A stretch of DNA of 64,000 bases from DATKYQ01 sp964640665 (GTDB lineage: Bacteria; Myxococcota; B64-G9). The notes under the pieces are model-generated. The model was not told the DNA's origin, did no database searches, and was given only the letters and a program-made list of their open reading frames with translations. Position numbers and translations under genes: made by a program. The stretch is from assembly GCA_964640665.1 (NCBI GenBank), contig CAZXHT010000005.1:1-64000 (forward strand). The letters are read 5' to 3'. The first letter of the stretch is position 1; the number at the start of each line of letters is the position of its first letter. Below are positions 16,771-28,100 of the stretch, in pieces.

Positions 16771-18072
16771 TCAAGGCGTCTGGTAGTTGAGCACCAGAAA
16801 GACGGCCACGTCGCTCTGGCTCGATCCGTTGTTGGTGTAGGTGACGGCGAATTTACGCGAGCCGGTGTTGTAGATATAGGCGGTCACGCCGTTATCAGTG
16901 ACGGTGTTCGAAGGCGCACCCAACTCCATCTCCCAGTCGCCCTTGCTGGTTCCCAGGCCGTGGCCGGCAGACGTTTTGCCGTAGTAGGGCAGGTAGAGCG
17001 ATATTACAACCAAGCGATCGACTATGTATATGCCCCCCAAGATGGTGCCATCTCCGCCGATCAGCTCGATCCCCAGGACGCGGTAGGAGTCGATGTAGAA
17101 GTCCACGTTGTACCCGCTGATATCCATGTTGAAACTGTAATTCCAGTCGGGCGCGCCGAGTATGCCCTGATGCACGTCGCGTTTGGAGCCTTCAGTGTAG
17201 CCGTCCCCGCATTCGATGCTCGTGCCTCCGAAAATGAGCCTGCCCCCGGCCGGGTCGATCGTCCCGTCGGGTGGGTGCGGGTAGGAACGCGTGACCGTCA
17301 TCAACCTGGCCTGGTCGAGGTTGTTGTAGCCCACGAAGAAACCCTGTCCGAAGTAGTACTCCATCTTGCCGCCGGGGTACTGGCCGTAGGGCGGAACGAT
17401 GCTGGAGCGATCGGGGCTTGCAAAGCGGCCCACGGCATGAATTTCGTTCAGGGTCGAACCGACCCCAAGACCCTCGATCGTCCTGGCGTTGAGGCCCTCA
17501 CCGGCCGCGACTGAGATGATGTGATCCTCGTTGTCGAACTGCTGGTTCGGAGAGGCGTTGGAATCGATACCTGTTGCCGACATGGTCTGGCCGAGAAACG
17601 CGAGCGTATAGGTGGCCGAGTCGACGGTCGTCCCCTGCTCTCCCAACTCGGTGCGCACCTGGCCCAGGCTGAAGAAGTTGCTGCGGCTCTGGCTGACCTG
17701 GATCGGTCCGATGCCGGTGCCGGGTGTGATTATCCACGGTGGTCCGGGATCGCCCCCGGGATCGGCGCCTGGATCACTACCGGGATCGCCGCCCGGGTCA
17801 CCGCCCGGGTCACCGCCGGGATCGCCGCCCGGGTCGCCGCCCGGGTCGCCGCCCGGGTCGCCGCCGGGATCGCCACCCGGGTCGCCGCCGGGATCGCCGG
17901 CGTCAGGCCCGCCCTCGTGCGCCTCGTGGCAAACCCCGTCCGAACAGACGAAGCCGGGACTGCAATCGTCGTTCGTCACACACGCGGTCGAACCATCGTT
18001 CGAGCAGCCGGACCAGGTAAACAGGGCCAGTAAGCCGAAGGCCGCTGATAACAAAAGGCTTGTCTTTTTCAT
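16771..18072 (-). CDS. Lipoprotein with a GGDP repeat linker
   Basis: A 433-residue lipoprotein. The start at 18072 gives MKKTSLLLSAAFGLLALF with the lipobox WSGC; the ribosome binding site (agaggt) is very close, so a start further upstream is possible. After the Cys come a small C-rich motif (CVTNDDCSPGFVCSDGVC) and a linker of about 13 GGDP-type repeats. A C-terminal domain of about 310 residues is rich in Tyr and Gly, with no recognised family. It is the first gene of the minus-strand lipoprotein group and lies opposite ubiB. Confidence 0.82.
   Translation of the reverse strand: MKKTSLLLSAAFGLLALFTWSGCSNDGSTACVTNDDCSPGFVCSDGVCHEAHEGGPDAGDPGGDPGGDPGGDPGGDPGGDPGGDPGGDPGGDPGGDPGSDPGADPGGDPGPPWIITPGTGIGPIQVSQSRSNFFSLGQVRTELGEQGTTVDSATYTLAFLGQTMSATGIDSNASPNQQFDNEDHIISVAAGEGLNARTIEGLGVGSTLNEIHAVGRFASPDRSSIVPPYGQYPGGKMEYYFGQGFFVGYNNLDQARLMTVTRSYPHPPDGTIDPAGGRLIFGGTSIECGDGYTEGSKRDVHQGILGAPDWNYSFNMDISGYNVDFYIDSYRVLGIELIGGDGTILGGIYIVDRLVVISLYLPYYGKTSAGHGLGTSKGDWEMELGAPSNTVTDNGVTAYIYNTGSRKFAVTYTNNGSSQSDVAVFLVLNYQTP
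17743..17897 (-). repeat. In-frame 12-bp tandem repeat encoding (GGDP)n
   Basis: A tandem array of 12-bp units, about 13 copies with few variants (GSDP and GADP occur near one end). Each unit contains CCCGGG or CCGGGA palindromes. It is in frame and forms the flexible acidic linker of the lipoprotein. Such arrays vary in copy number by slippage, so strains may differ here. Confidence 0.85.
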
Positions 18073-18178
18073 ACCTCTGAGACTACCACAACAAGCTATT
18101 TTTGGTCTCATCTTTTTCATTTCCAAAATACCCGCAGAAAAGTTACAAAGAGCAATCACATCTGGAGGGAGGAATCAC

Positions 18179-19879
18179 TTGTTCAGGGAGGCGGTAGGCG
18201 ATCTCAACCGGCTGAGACAAATTGTTACTATCGTCGTCAAGCACGGCTTCGGAGATCTCTTCTTCCGGGCGCGCATCTTCGAACGGCTGAAGATCCGCAA
18301 GCCGCAGACCGAGAATGACCGGGCCAAAGCGCCGGCCGAACGCTTCACGCGCATGCTCACGGAGTTGGGTCCAATTTTCATCAAGATGGGCCAGTTGCTC
18401 TCGACGCGCCCCGATATCCTGTCGGAGGAATACATCCAGGCGCTGGCTACCCTGCAGGACAATGCCCCGCCCTTCGCCTTTCAAGAGGTAGTGCGCATCA
18501 TACGGGATGACCTGGGGGCGGACCCCGAGAAATTCTTTGCCGCCATCGAGCCCGAGCCGCTGGCCTCAGCCTCGATCGCCCAGGTGCACCTGGCCACAAC
18601 CAAGGACGGGCGCGAGGTCGTTGTCAAGGTCAAGCGCCCGGGAATCGAACAAAGCGTCCGCAGCTCGCTGGACGTGCTTTACTACCTGGCTCACCTGGTC
18701 GAGGCCGTGGTCGAGGAGAGCACTCTGTACGAGCCGGCCGAGGTGGTGCGCCAGTTCGATCGCGCCATCGGCTTCGAAATGGATTTCGCGCGCGAGGCGC
18801 AGAACCTGCGCGCCTTCGCCAAAAGCTTCGAGCAGCGCACCACCATGGTTATTCCCGCGCCGCTCGACGATCTCTGCGGCCCCAACGTCCTGACCATGAC
18901 GCGCCTTATGGGTAAGCGGGTAGCCGATGTGGAGCCGGGGAGCGAGCTTGCCCGTCGCGCGTCCATGAACCTGATCGAGGGGTTTTACCAGCAGGCTTTC
19001 GAGGACGGTTTCTTCCACGCCGATCCGCATCCGGGCAACCTGATAGTCATGGAAGACGGGCGGGTGGGACTAATCGACTTCGGCCAGGTTGGGCACCTTT
19101 CGCGTGGCCAGCGCTCGACGCTGACGCTACTGGGACTGGGCATCGTGCTCAAGGACGCCGACACGGTCTCGCGCATTGTCTACCGGGTCGGCTCGCAGAG
19201 CCGGCGCGCGGATCTGGGCAAGCTGAAAGAAGACATTCGCGAGACGCTGGAGGACGGCCTGGAGGAGAAGTTGGGCCAGATCGACTCCGGCCAGGTGCTG
19301 GGCCGCCTGCTGGATCTCTCGACCCGCCACCAGGTGCGCATTCCGGCCGAGTTCACCCTGGCGGTCAAGGCGCTGGTCACCATTGAAGGCATCGTTCGCA
19401 AGCTCTACCCGGAAATGGAGCCCGGCCAGGTGGCGGCGCCCTATGTCAAGAAGCTGCTTGCCGAGCACTACTCCTTGGACGACCTGCGCGGAGGCGCAGG
19501 ACGCACGCTGTTGCAGCTTTCGAACCTGCTCAGCGAGGTGCCCCAACAGGTCTCCCAGATTCTAATGGACCTGGAGGGCGGCCGGCTGGCGGTGCAGGTG
19601 CGCGACCCGGAGAGCGCCCTGTTGCGCAGGACATTACGCGCTGCGGGAATCGATCTTTTCTGGGGGCTGGTCGCCACCGGCCTATTGATCGGGGCGCTAC
19701 CCGCGGTGCTTTCGCCCGATCCGACTCCGGCTGCTGCAATTATCTGCCTGCTGGGCTCCGGCCTGATTGCCACCATTGTCACCTTGCGCTACTTCCTGGC
19801 CCCGGCCATGAGAAAGATGCGCATCAGACCCTGGCTCGAGCGACGCTGGGGTGACCTCGAACGCCGCCGGAATAAATAA
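18179..19879 (+). CDS. ubiB: ABC1/UbiB-family atypical kinase
   Basis: A 566-residue atypical kinase needed for ubiquinone or menaquinone-type isoprenoid lipid metabolism in known members. The start is a TTG at 18179 preceded by ggagggagg; sequence further upstream in this frame is antisense to the neighbouring lipoprotein. Family motifs are KMGQLLSTRPD (about 66-76), the Ala-rich loop ASASIAQVH, the Lys of VVVKVKRPG, EMDFAREAQN, the catalytic HADPHPGN (about 280-287) and IDFGQVG. Two C-terminal hydrophobic segments (about 488-545) form the membrane hairpin. Length is standard. Confidence 0.93.
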   Translation: MFREAVGDLNRLRQIVTIVVKHGFGDLFFRARIFERLKIRKPQTENDRAKAPAERFTRMLTELGPIFIKMGQLLSTRPDILSEEYIQALATLQDNAPPFAFQEVVRIIRDDLGADPEKFFAAIEPEPLASASIAQVHLATTKDGREVVVKVKRPGIEQSVRSSLDVLYYLAHLVEAVVEESTLYEPAEVVRQFDRAIGFEMDFAREAQNLRAFAKSFEQRTTMVIPAPLDDLCGPNVLTMTRLMGKRVADVEPGSELARRASMNLIEGFYQQAFEDGFFHADPHPGNLIVMEDGRVGLIDFGQVGHLSRGQRSTLTLLGLGIVLKDADTVSRIVYRVGSQSRRADLGKLKEDIRETLEDGLEEKLGQIDSGQVLGRLLDLSTRHQVRIPAEFTLAVKALVTIEGIVRKLYPEMEPGQVAAPYVKKLLAEHYSLDDLRGGAGRTLLQLSNLLSEVPQQVSQILMDLEGGRLAVQVRDPESALLRRTLRAAGIDLFWGLVATGLLIGALPAVLSPDPTPAAAIICLLGSGLIATIVTLRYFLAPAMRKMRIRPWLERRWGDLERRRNK

Positions 19880-19897
19880 AATTTCTCGCCCAGCCAT

Positions 19898-20776
19898 TTA
19901 CTTCAGGGTTTGCAGGCGTTTTTGAGCCCTGCGGATGTTTTCCTTGGCGCCCCAGTTGTACGGGTCGTAGCGGACAGCCATTTCCCAGAACTTGACCGCT
20001 TTTTGCAGGTGTTCGCGGGCCGCGGGTGTGTCTTTCTTCCGGGCCGCAAGCAATCCCAGCGTGCCGTGTCCCACCCCCAGTTTGTAGAGCACCTCGACCT
20101 TGTGGGAATCCAACTGCAAGGCTGCCGCGTATTTGGTCACCGCCGGGGCATAGGTCTTGGCCTCGAAAAGCGCATCGGCCTTTTTGATCAGGGCGGCCAC
20201 CTTTTCAGCCTCGCCACCGACGCGCAGCCCAACCGGTATCAGCCTGGGAATCTCGCCCGGGGCCGAGACGGTTTTTTCGGCGGGGGGCTTGGGGGGCTTG
20301 GCCTGCTTGGCGCGCTCGATCACCACCCGTGAGTATCCGGCCGAGGGATCTTGTTTGCCTGGCTCGGCCTCGGCGGCCGGTGGAGCCTGGGACTCTCTCA
20401 GGGTCACCCCCCCGATCCTCTTGAGAGGCATATCGTCTACCAGCATGCGATCCGTTCCCCGGATCCGGCCCGAGAAATTTCTCAAAAACTCGAACTCGGC
20501 CATGCCCTCCTCGCGCACGAACAGCTTACCTGAGATTTTCTTGGCGCCGATCTTTCCCTTGTACATGTGCTCGAGCTTGTAACGCTGTCCCTCGAATTCG
20601 GGATGCAGAACGCGGTAGAAGGTGATCGCCGACCCGGCCTGCTCGACTTTGAAATTCGTGTCCCCGGTGTTCAGGGCCTGGTAGGACCACTCGCCGGCGA
20701 AGATCCCCTCGGCCAAGGCGCGGGGAACTCCGGCCAGCAGGAACAGGACAGAAAAAACAGCAAAATATCTCGGCAT
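19898..20776 (-). CDS. Exported TPR protein
   Basis: A 292-residue protein with a signal peptide, MPRYFAVFSVLFLLAGVPRA, cut near LAEG. The start at 20776 has aaggggg upstream; the longer open frame upstream overlaps the divergent DUF192 gene and is not real. Residues about 22-125 are beta-rich (GEWSYQALNTGDTNFKVEQA) and look like a small ligand-binding or lipocalin-like module; this is an inference. A Pro/Lys linker follows, and the last 90 residues hold about two TPRs (KADALFEAKTYAPAVTKYA, KAVKFWEMAVRYDPYN). It converges with ubiB, with 18 bp between the stops. Confidence 0.8.
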   Translation of the reverse strand: MPRYFAVFSVLFLLAGVPRALAEGIFAGEWSYQALNTGDTNFKVEQAGSAITFYRVLHPEFEGQRYKLEHMYKGKIGAKKISGKLFVREEGMAEFEFLRNFSGRIRGTDRMLVDDMPLKRIGGVTLRESQAPPAAEAEPGKQDPSAGYSRVVIERAKQAKPPKPPAEKTVSAPGEIPRLIPVGLRVGGEAEKVAALIKKADALFEAKTYAPAVTKYAAALQLDSHKVEVLYKLGVGHGTLGLLAARKKDTPAAREHLQKAVKFWEMAVRYDPYNWGAKENIRRAQKRLQTLK

Positions 20777-20902
20777 CTGAACCCCCTTGGGCAAAGAGAC
20801 TTCGTCGATGGTATCATTTCGTGTGAGCGGTGCCAATTGCTGGTGCCGCCCGGCCGTATTTGCTACTCTACTATCCGACGCCTGAGAAGTGGAGAATATT
20901 CG

Positions 20903-21394
20903 ATGATCTCTCTTTTCGAAAACGGGTTGCTGCGTGGGGCGGGCGCGATTTCTTTGGCCTTGCTGTTCGGCTGTGCCGTAAACCAGGGCTGCCGCGAAAA
21001 AAAGAACCTGCCGCCGGTCGTGGTCTTCGAGGGCCGCAACGGCGAGGCTGCCCGCGTCGACGTCGAAGTCGTTTCTAACGACGAAGACCGGGCGCGCGGA
21101 CTGATGTTTCGGCGGCAGTTGCGACCCGACGCGGGTATGCTGTTCGTCTACCAATTCGAGGACAATCACGCCTTCTGGATGAAAAACACCTATATCCCGC
21201 TGGACATGATCTTCATCGGCGCGAACATGCGCGTCGTGGGTCTGGCCCGTAAAACCCGGCCGCTGACCTTGCAGCGCATCCGGGTCGAGATGCCCTCGAT
21301 GTTCATCCTCGAGGTCAACGCCGGCTACGCTGCGGCCCATGGAATTTGCGAGGGCACGCATGTCGGCTTCGAGGGCATCGAGACAAATAACTGA
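20903..21394 (+). CDS. DUF192 exported protein
   Basis: A 163-residue protein with an N-terminal hydrophobic segment (AISLALLFGC), possibly a lipoprotein. The DUF192 core is clear: RARGLMFRRQL, GMLFVYQFEDNHAFWMKNTY, PLDMIFI and LEVNAGYAAAHGI. Family members are small secreted or periplasmic proteins of unknown activity. The start at 20903 has ggaga upstream. The next gene follows 13 bp later on the same strand, so the two form a short operon. Confidence 0.9.
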   Translation: MISLFENGLLRGAGAISLALLFGCAVNQGCREKKNLPPVVVFEGRNGEAARVDVEVVSNDEDRARGLMFRRQLRPDAGMLFVYQFEDNHAFWMKNTYIPLDMIFIGANMRVVGLARKTRPLTLQRIRVEMPSMFILEVNAGYAAAHGICEGTHVGFEGIETNN

Positions 21395-21407
21395 AGGGGG
21401 ATCCAAC

Positions 21408-22145
21408 ATGTCGAGGCGCAAATGGGTAACGATCATCGGGCTGGTACTTGGCCTGCCCTACCTGGCGCTGGGAACGCTGGTCGTCCTGCGCAGTTCCCGG
21501 TGGGCAGATCCAGACCTGGCCGCCCGCGACTTCCTGAATGCGCTGCGCAAGCGCGACGCCGTGGGCATCTATCTCTACGCCGACATGCTCGGCCCACGGC
21601 TTTCCGGAATGATGGAAAAAAGCGACCTTGCCGAGGACGAGAAGAAATACCTGTGGGCCAAGGATTTCGGCAGCTGGCGGGAAGAGTTCGAAAAGGGCTC
21701 TCGTTCCATGGATTCGCTCAGGCAAGAACGGGCGCTAATCTCCCCGGAGACGCGTATTTCCGCGCTGCATCCCGACAACTTCCGTGCCGAGGTGCGCAGT
21801 GGAGAAGATCTCAATCTGGTTGCGTACCACGACGTTCCCGGCGAGTGTTACCATTGTTATTTCAAGCTGGAGTTCCCCTCGATCGAACAGGCACCTCCGG
21901 TTGATCTGTTGCAAAACATCCAGACGGCCAAGCGGCGGCGCATCAAGTCGGTAGTCGTCCGGGTTGAGATCAAGCGGCGCCCCGAAGTCGGGCCAATCGA
22001 GTCCCTCCTGCTGAAGTGGCTCTGGCTGGACAAGATCGCCTGGCTCTTCCCAACGGGCCTGTTCGGCGCGCAAGGCGACCCGGCCAAGCTCTGGAGCGCC
22101 CATCTGAGCTTCAACGTCGATAAGCTGACCATGGAGGCGTTCTGA
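21408..22145 (+). CDS. Membrane-anchored protein of unknown function
   Basis: A 245-residue protein with one N-terminal transmembrane segment (WVTIIGLVLGLPYLALGTLV) and a soluble domain outside. Its start is fixed by aaggggg at 21394-21400. The domain begins with an NTF2-like helix (AARDFLNALRKRDAVGIYLY) typical of small extracytoplasmic ligand-binding folds. No catalytic motif is seen. It follows the DUF192 gene in the same transcription unit and converges on the PilZ gene 4 bp away. Confidence 0.75.
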   Translation: MSRRKWVTIIGLVLGLPYLALGTLVVLRSSRWADPDLAARDFLNALRKRDAVGIYLYADMLGPRLSGMMEKSDLAEDEKKYLWAKDFGSWREEFEKGSRSMDSLRQERALISPETRISALHPDNFRAEVRSGEDLNLVAYHDVPGECYHCYFKLEFPSIEQAPPVDLLQNIQTAKRRRIKSVVVRVEIKRRPEVGPIESLLLKWLWLDKIAWLFPTGLFGAQGDPAKLWSAHLSFNVDKLTMEAF

Positions 22146-22149
22146 ATCT

Positions 22150-22557
<408 letters not shown>

Positions 22558-22630
22558 CCAAACACCCGCACGGTTGAAATCCTCAACCCGATTTCACATC
22601 GTAGCCCGGTCGGGGTCGGCCGTCAATTTT

Positions 22631-22660
22631 TTGCGACCCGGACAACGCCTGTGCTAGACA
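22631..22660 (+). promoter_or_regulatory. Possible promoter for the membrane gluzincin gene
   Basis: TTGCGA (22631-22636) and TAGACA (22655-22660) are 18 bases apart, with GTGC just before the -10. The predicted transcript start falls on or next to the ATG at 22667, which has no Shine-Dalgarno sequence, so the mRNA may be leaderless. This is a motif match by eye only. Confidence 0.4.
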
Positions 22661-22666
22661 ACATAC

Positions 22667-25012
22667 ATGAGCGCCGCCGAAATGAAGCTTCCCGCACCAG
22701 CGCCCAATCCCCGACCGGGCTTGGCGCTTCCCGGGCCTTCCTTCTGGATCGCCGGGGGACTGCTGGTGATGTTATCAGCCATGTTGGCTTTCACGCCGCT
22801 GTTCAATGTTCTGGGCTACGAGTTCTGCGCTGCCATTTCGGCCATGGTCTCACTGACCGCCGGACCGGTAGCCATCGGGGTGGTCCGCAGGCGCCCCGCC
22901 GTCATGGCCAGCGGCACCCGCCCGGGACGCGTGGCCGCCTGTCTGTGCCTGAAGGCTATCGCCTATAATCTCGTAACCCTGATCGCACCGCTGGCCGTCA
23001 TTTCGCTCAACGCCCTGCGGGTGACCAACTGCAACCTGGCGATCGGGCTTTTGTTCTACCTGCTCCTGCCAACGGCGACCGCCGTAGTCTGCTCGATCTG
23101 GGGAACCGCCGTGGGTCTGGGAGTGCGCTGGCGCTTCGCCGGCGGTGCCGCCTATGCCCTGGTCTGGCTGGCAGTGGCCTCTTACAACGCCTGGGAGTTC
23201 TGGCGCGGTCCGCAAATGGACTCATACAACCAGATCATCGGCTGGTTGGCGGGGCCCATATTCGAGGAGGTAATCGAGCCCGGAGGCGCACTGATCTGGT
23301 CGCGCATCTTCGGGTTGGCCTGGGCGCTGGCCTTCCTCTCGATCGTGACCACTTTTTTCGATCCCAACCTCAACCGCTCCCGGCCGGGTGTCTTCTTTCG
23401 CTACCGCAGGGTTGTCTACTTTTCCGTCGCCCTGGTTATTGTCGGCCTGGGTCTCAAGCTGTGCGACACACGTCTGGGTTTCGGACGTTCGTTGTCGGCC
23501 GTTAAGGCAGTACTGAGCGATGTCACGCTGACTCCACATTTTGCAATCCACCACTCTCCCGGCCTGACCGAAGAGGAGACGCGGCTGCTCGCCGAAGACC
23601 ACGAGTTTCGCTTCCGGCAAATCGCCGCAGTGCTTGGGCGGCAGGATCTGCCACGCATAAACAGCTACGTCTTCCCGTCGGCATCTTCCAAGCGCAAGCT
23701 TACCGGCGCGGGCCGCACGCAATTCGCCAAGCCCTGGCAATTTTCCATGTTCCAAAACGCCGCGACGTTTCCCCACCCGGTACTGAAGCATGAACTTGTG
23801 CACGTGATGGCGGGGGGATTCGGTTCATGGCCTTTCCGGGCCTCGGCCCGGGTGTTTTTCTGGCAAAACGTGGGCCTGATCGAAGGCCTGGCCGTGGCCG
23901 TGGACTGGCCTGCCGAGAAGTACGACCTGCATAGCTGGAGCACCGCCCTGATAAAAACCGGCCTGGCCCCGGATATCAACTCGCTTTTCGATCCATTGGG
24001 TTTCTGGACCAAGGCCTCGCGGCGCTCTTACACCCTGGCCGGCTCGTTCGTGCGCTACCTGCTGGATCACTATGAATTCGCCATGTTCAAACAGGCCTAC
24101 GGTGCCGGCACCCTGGATAGGCTCTTCGGCAAGCCGGCCACGCGGCTGATCGACGAGTGGCTGGCGTTCTTGAACGGAAGCGAACTGGATCCCGGCATCG
24201 TCGATATCGCCCGTCTGCGCTTCGAACGCCCGAGTGTTTTTTCACGCAAGTGCGCCCACGAGATCTCGGCGCTGAGATCCACTATCGCGGTCGCCTTCGG
24301 AAAAAAAGACTACAAGCGGGCCCGCAGCGCTCTGGAGAGACTGCTCTCCCACCTGCCCGGCGATCCTACCGGGCTGCAGGCGCTGGCCGAGGTTTGTGTG
24401 CAGCAAAAAAACTTTCCCGAGGCAATCCGCTATCTCGAAGACCTTGTCGGGCGTGAAGATCTCCCGCGCACCAGGCGAATTGCCGTCGGCGGCCGCCTGG
24501 GAGACGCGCTCTTTCTGGCCGAACGTGGAGCCGAGTCATCACGGCATTGGAAAGCAGTGCTCGATGCTCATCTGGGCGACGACAGCGATCGCCTGGCCGC
24601 TGTCAAGATCGCGGCCCTTAATCGAGGGGAAGCCGGCGCAAAGGTTCTCGGCTTCCTGGAAGCCGGCAAGCTGGACATCGCCGGCCTGCTCGACTTGCGC
24701 GAGGCGGCGGCCCTGGATCCCGGCTGGGGTGCCGCCTGGTACTTGATCGGCCGACAACTTTTCAACCAGGGCATGTTCGAAAGGTGCATACCCTACCTGG
24801 AGCGGGCGGGAGAACAGGGTTTCTCGCACCCGGCCCTAGCCGCGGAGAACATGCGCTTGCTGATCTTGGCCAATTATCGTCTCGGTAAACTGAAAAAGGC
24901 CGCTACCATGTTGGCGGTGCTGACGCAGTTCCCGCGTCACCCGGGGGAGCTGCTGCGGACGCGGGATTGGCTTGCGAGAATAGACTTCGACCGCTCGGCT
25001 CAGCGCCTGTGA
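22667..25012 (+). CDS. Membrane protein with HELVH metallopeptidase domain and TPRs
   Basis: A 781-residue protein. Residues about 25-275 contain six to seven transmembrane segments. A soluble domain follows with the zinc motif HELVH (375-379) and a third ligand Glu in LIEGLA (E406), the spacing seen in gluzincins of the peptidase MA-like group. The last 240 residues have TPR-like repeats (ARSALERLLSHLPGDPTGLQ, NFPEAIRYLEDLVGRED). The likely role is a membrane-bound peptidase that acts outside the cytoplasm. The substrate is unknown. It overlaps the end of the convergent gene by 13 bp. Confidence 0.82.
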   Translation: MSAAEMKLPAPAPNPRPGLALPGPSFWIAGGLLVMLSAMLAFTPLFNVLGYEFCAAISAMVSLTAGPVAIGVVRRRPAVMASGTRPGRVAACLCLKAIAYNLVTLIAPLAVISLNALRVTNCNLAIGLLFYLLLPTATAVVCSIWGTAVGLGVRWRFAGGAAYALVWLAVASYNAWEFWRGPQMDSYNQIIGWLAGPIFEEVIEPGGALIWSRIFGLAWALAFLSIVTTFFDPNLNRSRPGVFFRYRRVVYFSVALVIVGLGLKLCDTRLGFGRSLSAVKAVLSDVTLTPHFAIHHSPGLTEEETRLLAEDHEFRFRQIAAVLGRQDLPRINSYVFPSASSKRKLTGAGRTQFAKPWQFSMFQNAATFPHPVLKHELVHVMAGGFGSWPFRASARVFFWQNVGLIEGLAVAVDWPAEKYDLHSWSTALIKTGLAPDINSLFDPLGFWTKASRRSYTLAGSFVRYLLDHYEFAMFKQAYGAGTLDRLFGKPATRLIDEWLAFLNGSELDPGIVDIARLRFERPSVFSRKCAHEISALRSTIAVAFGKKDYKRARSALERLLSHLPGDPTGLQALAEVCVQQKNFPEAIRYLEDLVGREDLPRTRRIAVGGRLGDALFLAERGAESSRHWKAVLDAHLGDDSDRLAAVKIAALNRGEAGAKVLGFLEAGKLDIAGLLDLREAAALDPGWGAAWYLIGRQLFNQGMFERCIPYLERAGEQGFSHPALAAENMRLLILANYRLGKLKKAATMLAVLTQFPRHPGELLRTRDWLARIDFDRSAQRL

Positions 25013-25347
25013 ATCACGTACACCTCGGGAAAGAAGCTGGCCCGGTTGGGGCCGGTGAACTCACGCGTGGTTACGCCCCTGAGCGTCCCGTCCGTGCTCA
25101 GGAACCAGAAAGTGTACGACTCGCCGCCCTTTTCGACGCGGTTGATCGAGATGACCGTTCCCCATTCTACGGGCACCGCCTGCCCGAACTCCAGAGGCTC
25201 CCAACTCTTGGGCGCCGCCTTGATGTCCTCGGGCGGCGGCGGAATGTCGTCGCTCTCGGCAGCCAGGGCATCTACTCCCATCTGTAAACAGATGACCAGA
25301 ATAGCACCCGCAAGTACGGCCACAAGCAGCATTGTTTTCTTACCCAT
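25000..25347 (-). CDS. Small membrane-anchored protein
   Basis: A 115-residue protein with an N-terminal transmembrane or signal segment (TMLLVAVLAGAILVICLQM) and a beta-rich soluble part (WGTVISINRVEKGGESYTFW, then FLSTDGTLRGV). The start at 25347 has aggagg seven bases upstream. Its 3' end overlaps the metallopeptidase gene on the other strand by 13 bp. No family is recognised. Confidence 0.7.
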   Translation of the reverse strand: MGKKTMLLVAVLAGAILVICLQMGVDALAAESDDIPPPPEDIKAAPKSWEPLEFGQAVPVEWGTVISINRVEKGGESYTFWFLSTDGTLRGVTTREFTGPNRASFFPEVYVIHRR

Positions 25348-25489
25348 CGAAGACCCTCCTGAACTGTATGTGAAAAAGCGCCAAATGATATTCCAGCCCG
25401 TGCGACTATTCAACATCGGTGTTCGAAACACTTGACTAGTTCATCGAAACCTTGGATCTTGCTGCTGTAATTTTTGCAGGGGTAAAAGA

Positions 25490-28087
<2,598 letters not shown>

Positions 28088-28100
28088 AATCTAAAAGTTT

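Noticed and set aside
17743..17897. CRISPR-like array
   Set aside because: The units are 12 bp with no spacers, in frame, and encode GGDP repeats.
17612..18178. N-terminal extension of the UbiB protein
   Set aside because: This part is antisense to the GGDP lipoprotein and encodes low-complexity Pro/Gly/Ser sequence. The TTG at 18179 with ggagggagg gives the standard family length.
19880..19897. Bidirectional terminator between ubiB and the TPR gene
   Set aside because: No stem-loop with a T-run is visible in this short AT-rich gap. The same was true for other convergent gaps such as 22146-22149 and 28088-28100.
20777..21436. Extension of the TPR protein upstream of 20776
   Set aside because: The added part is antisense to the DUF192 gene, while 20776 has a ribosome binding site and begins a signal peptide.
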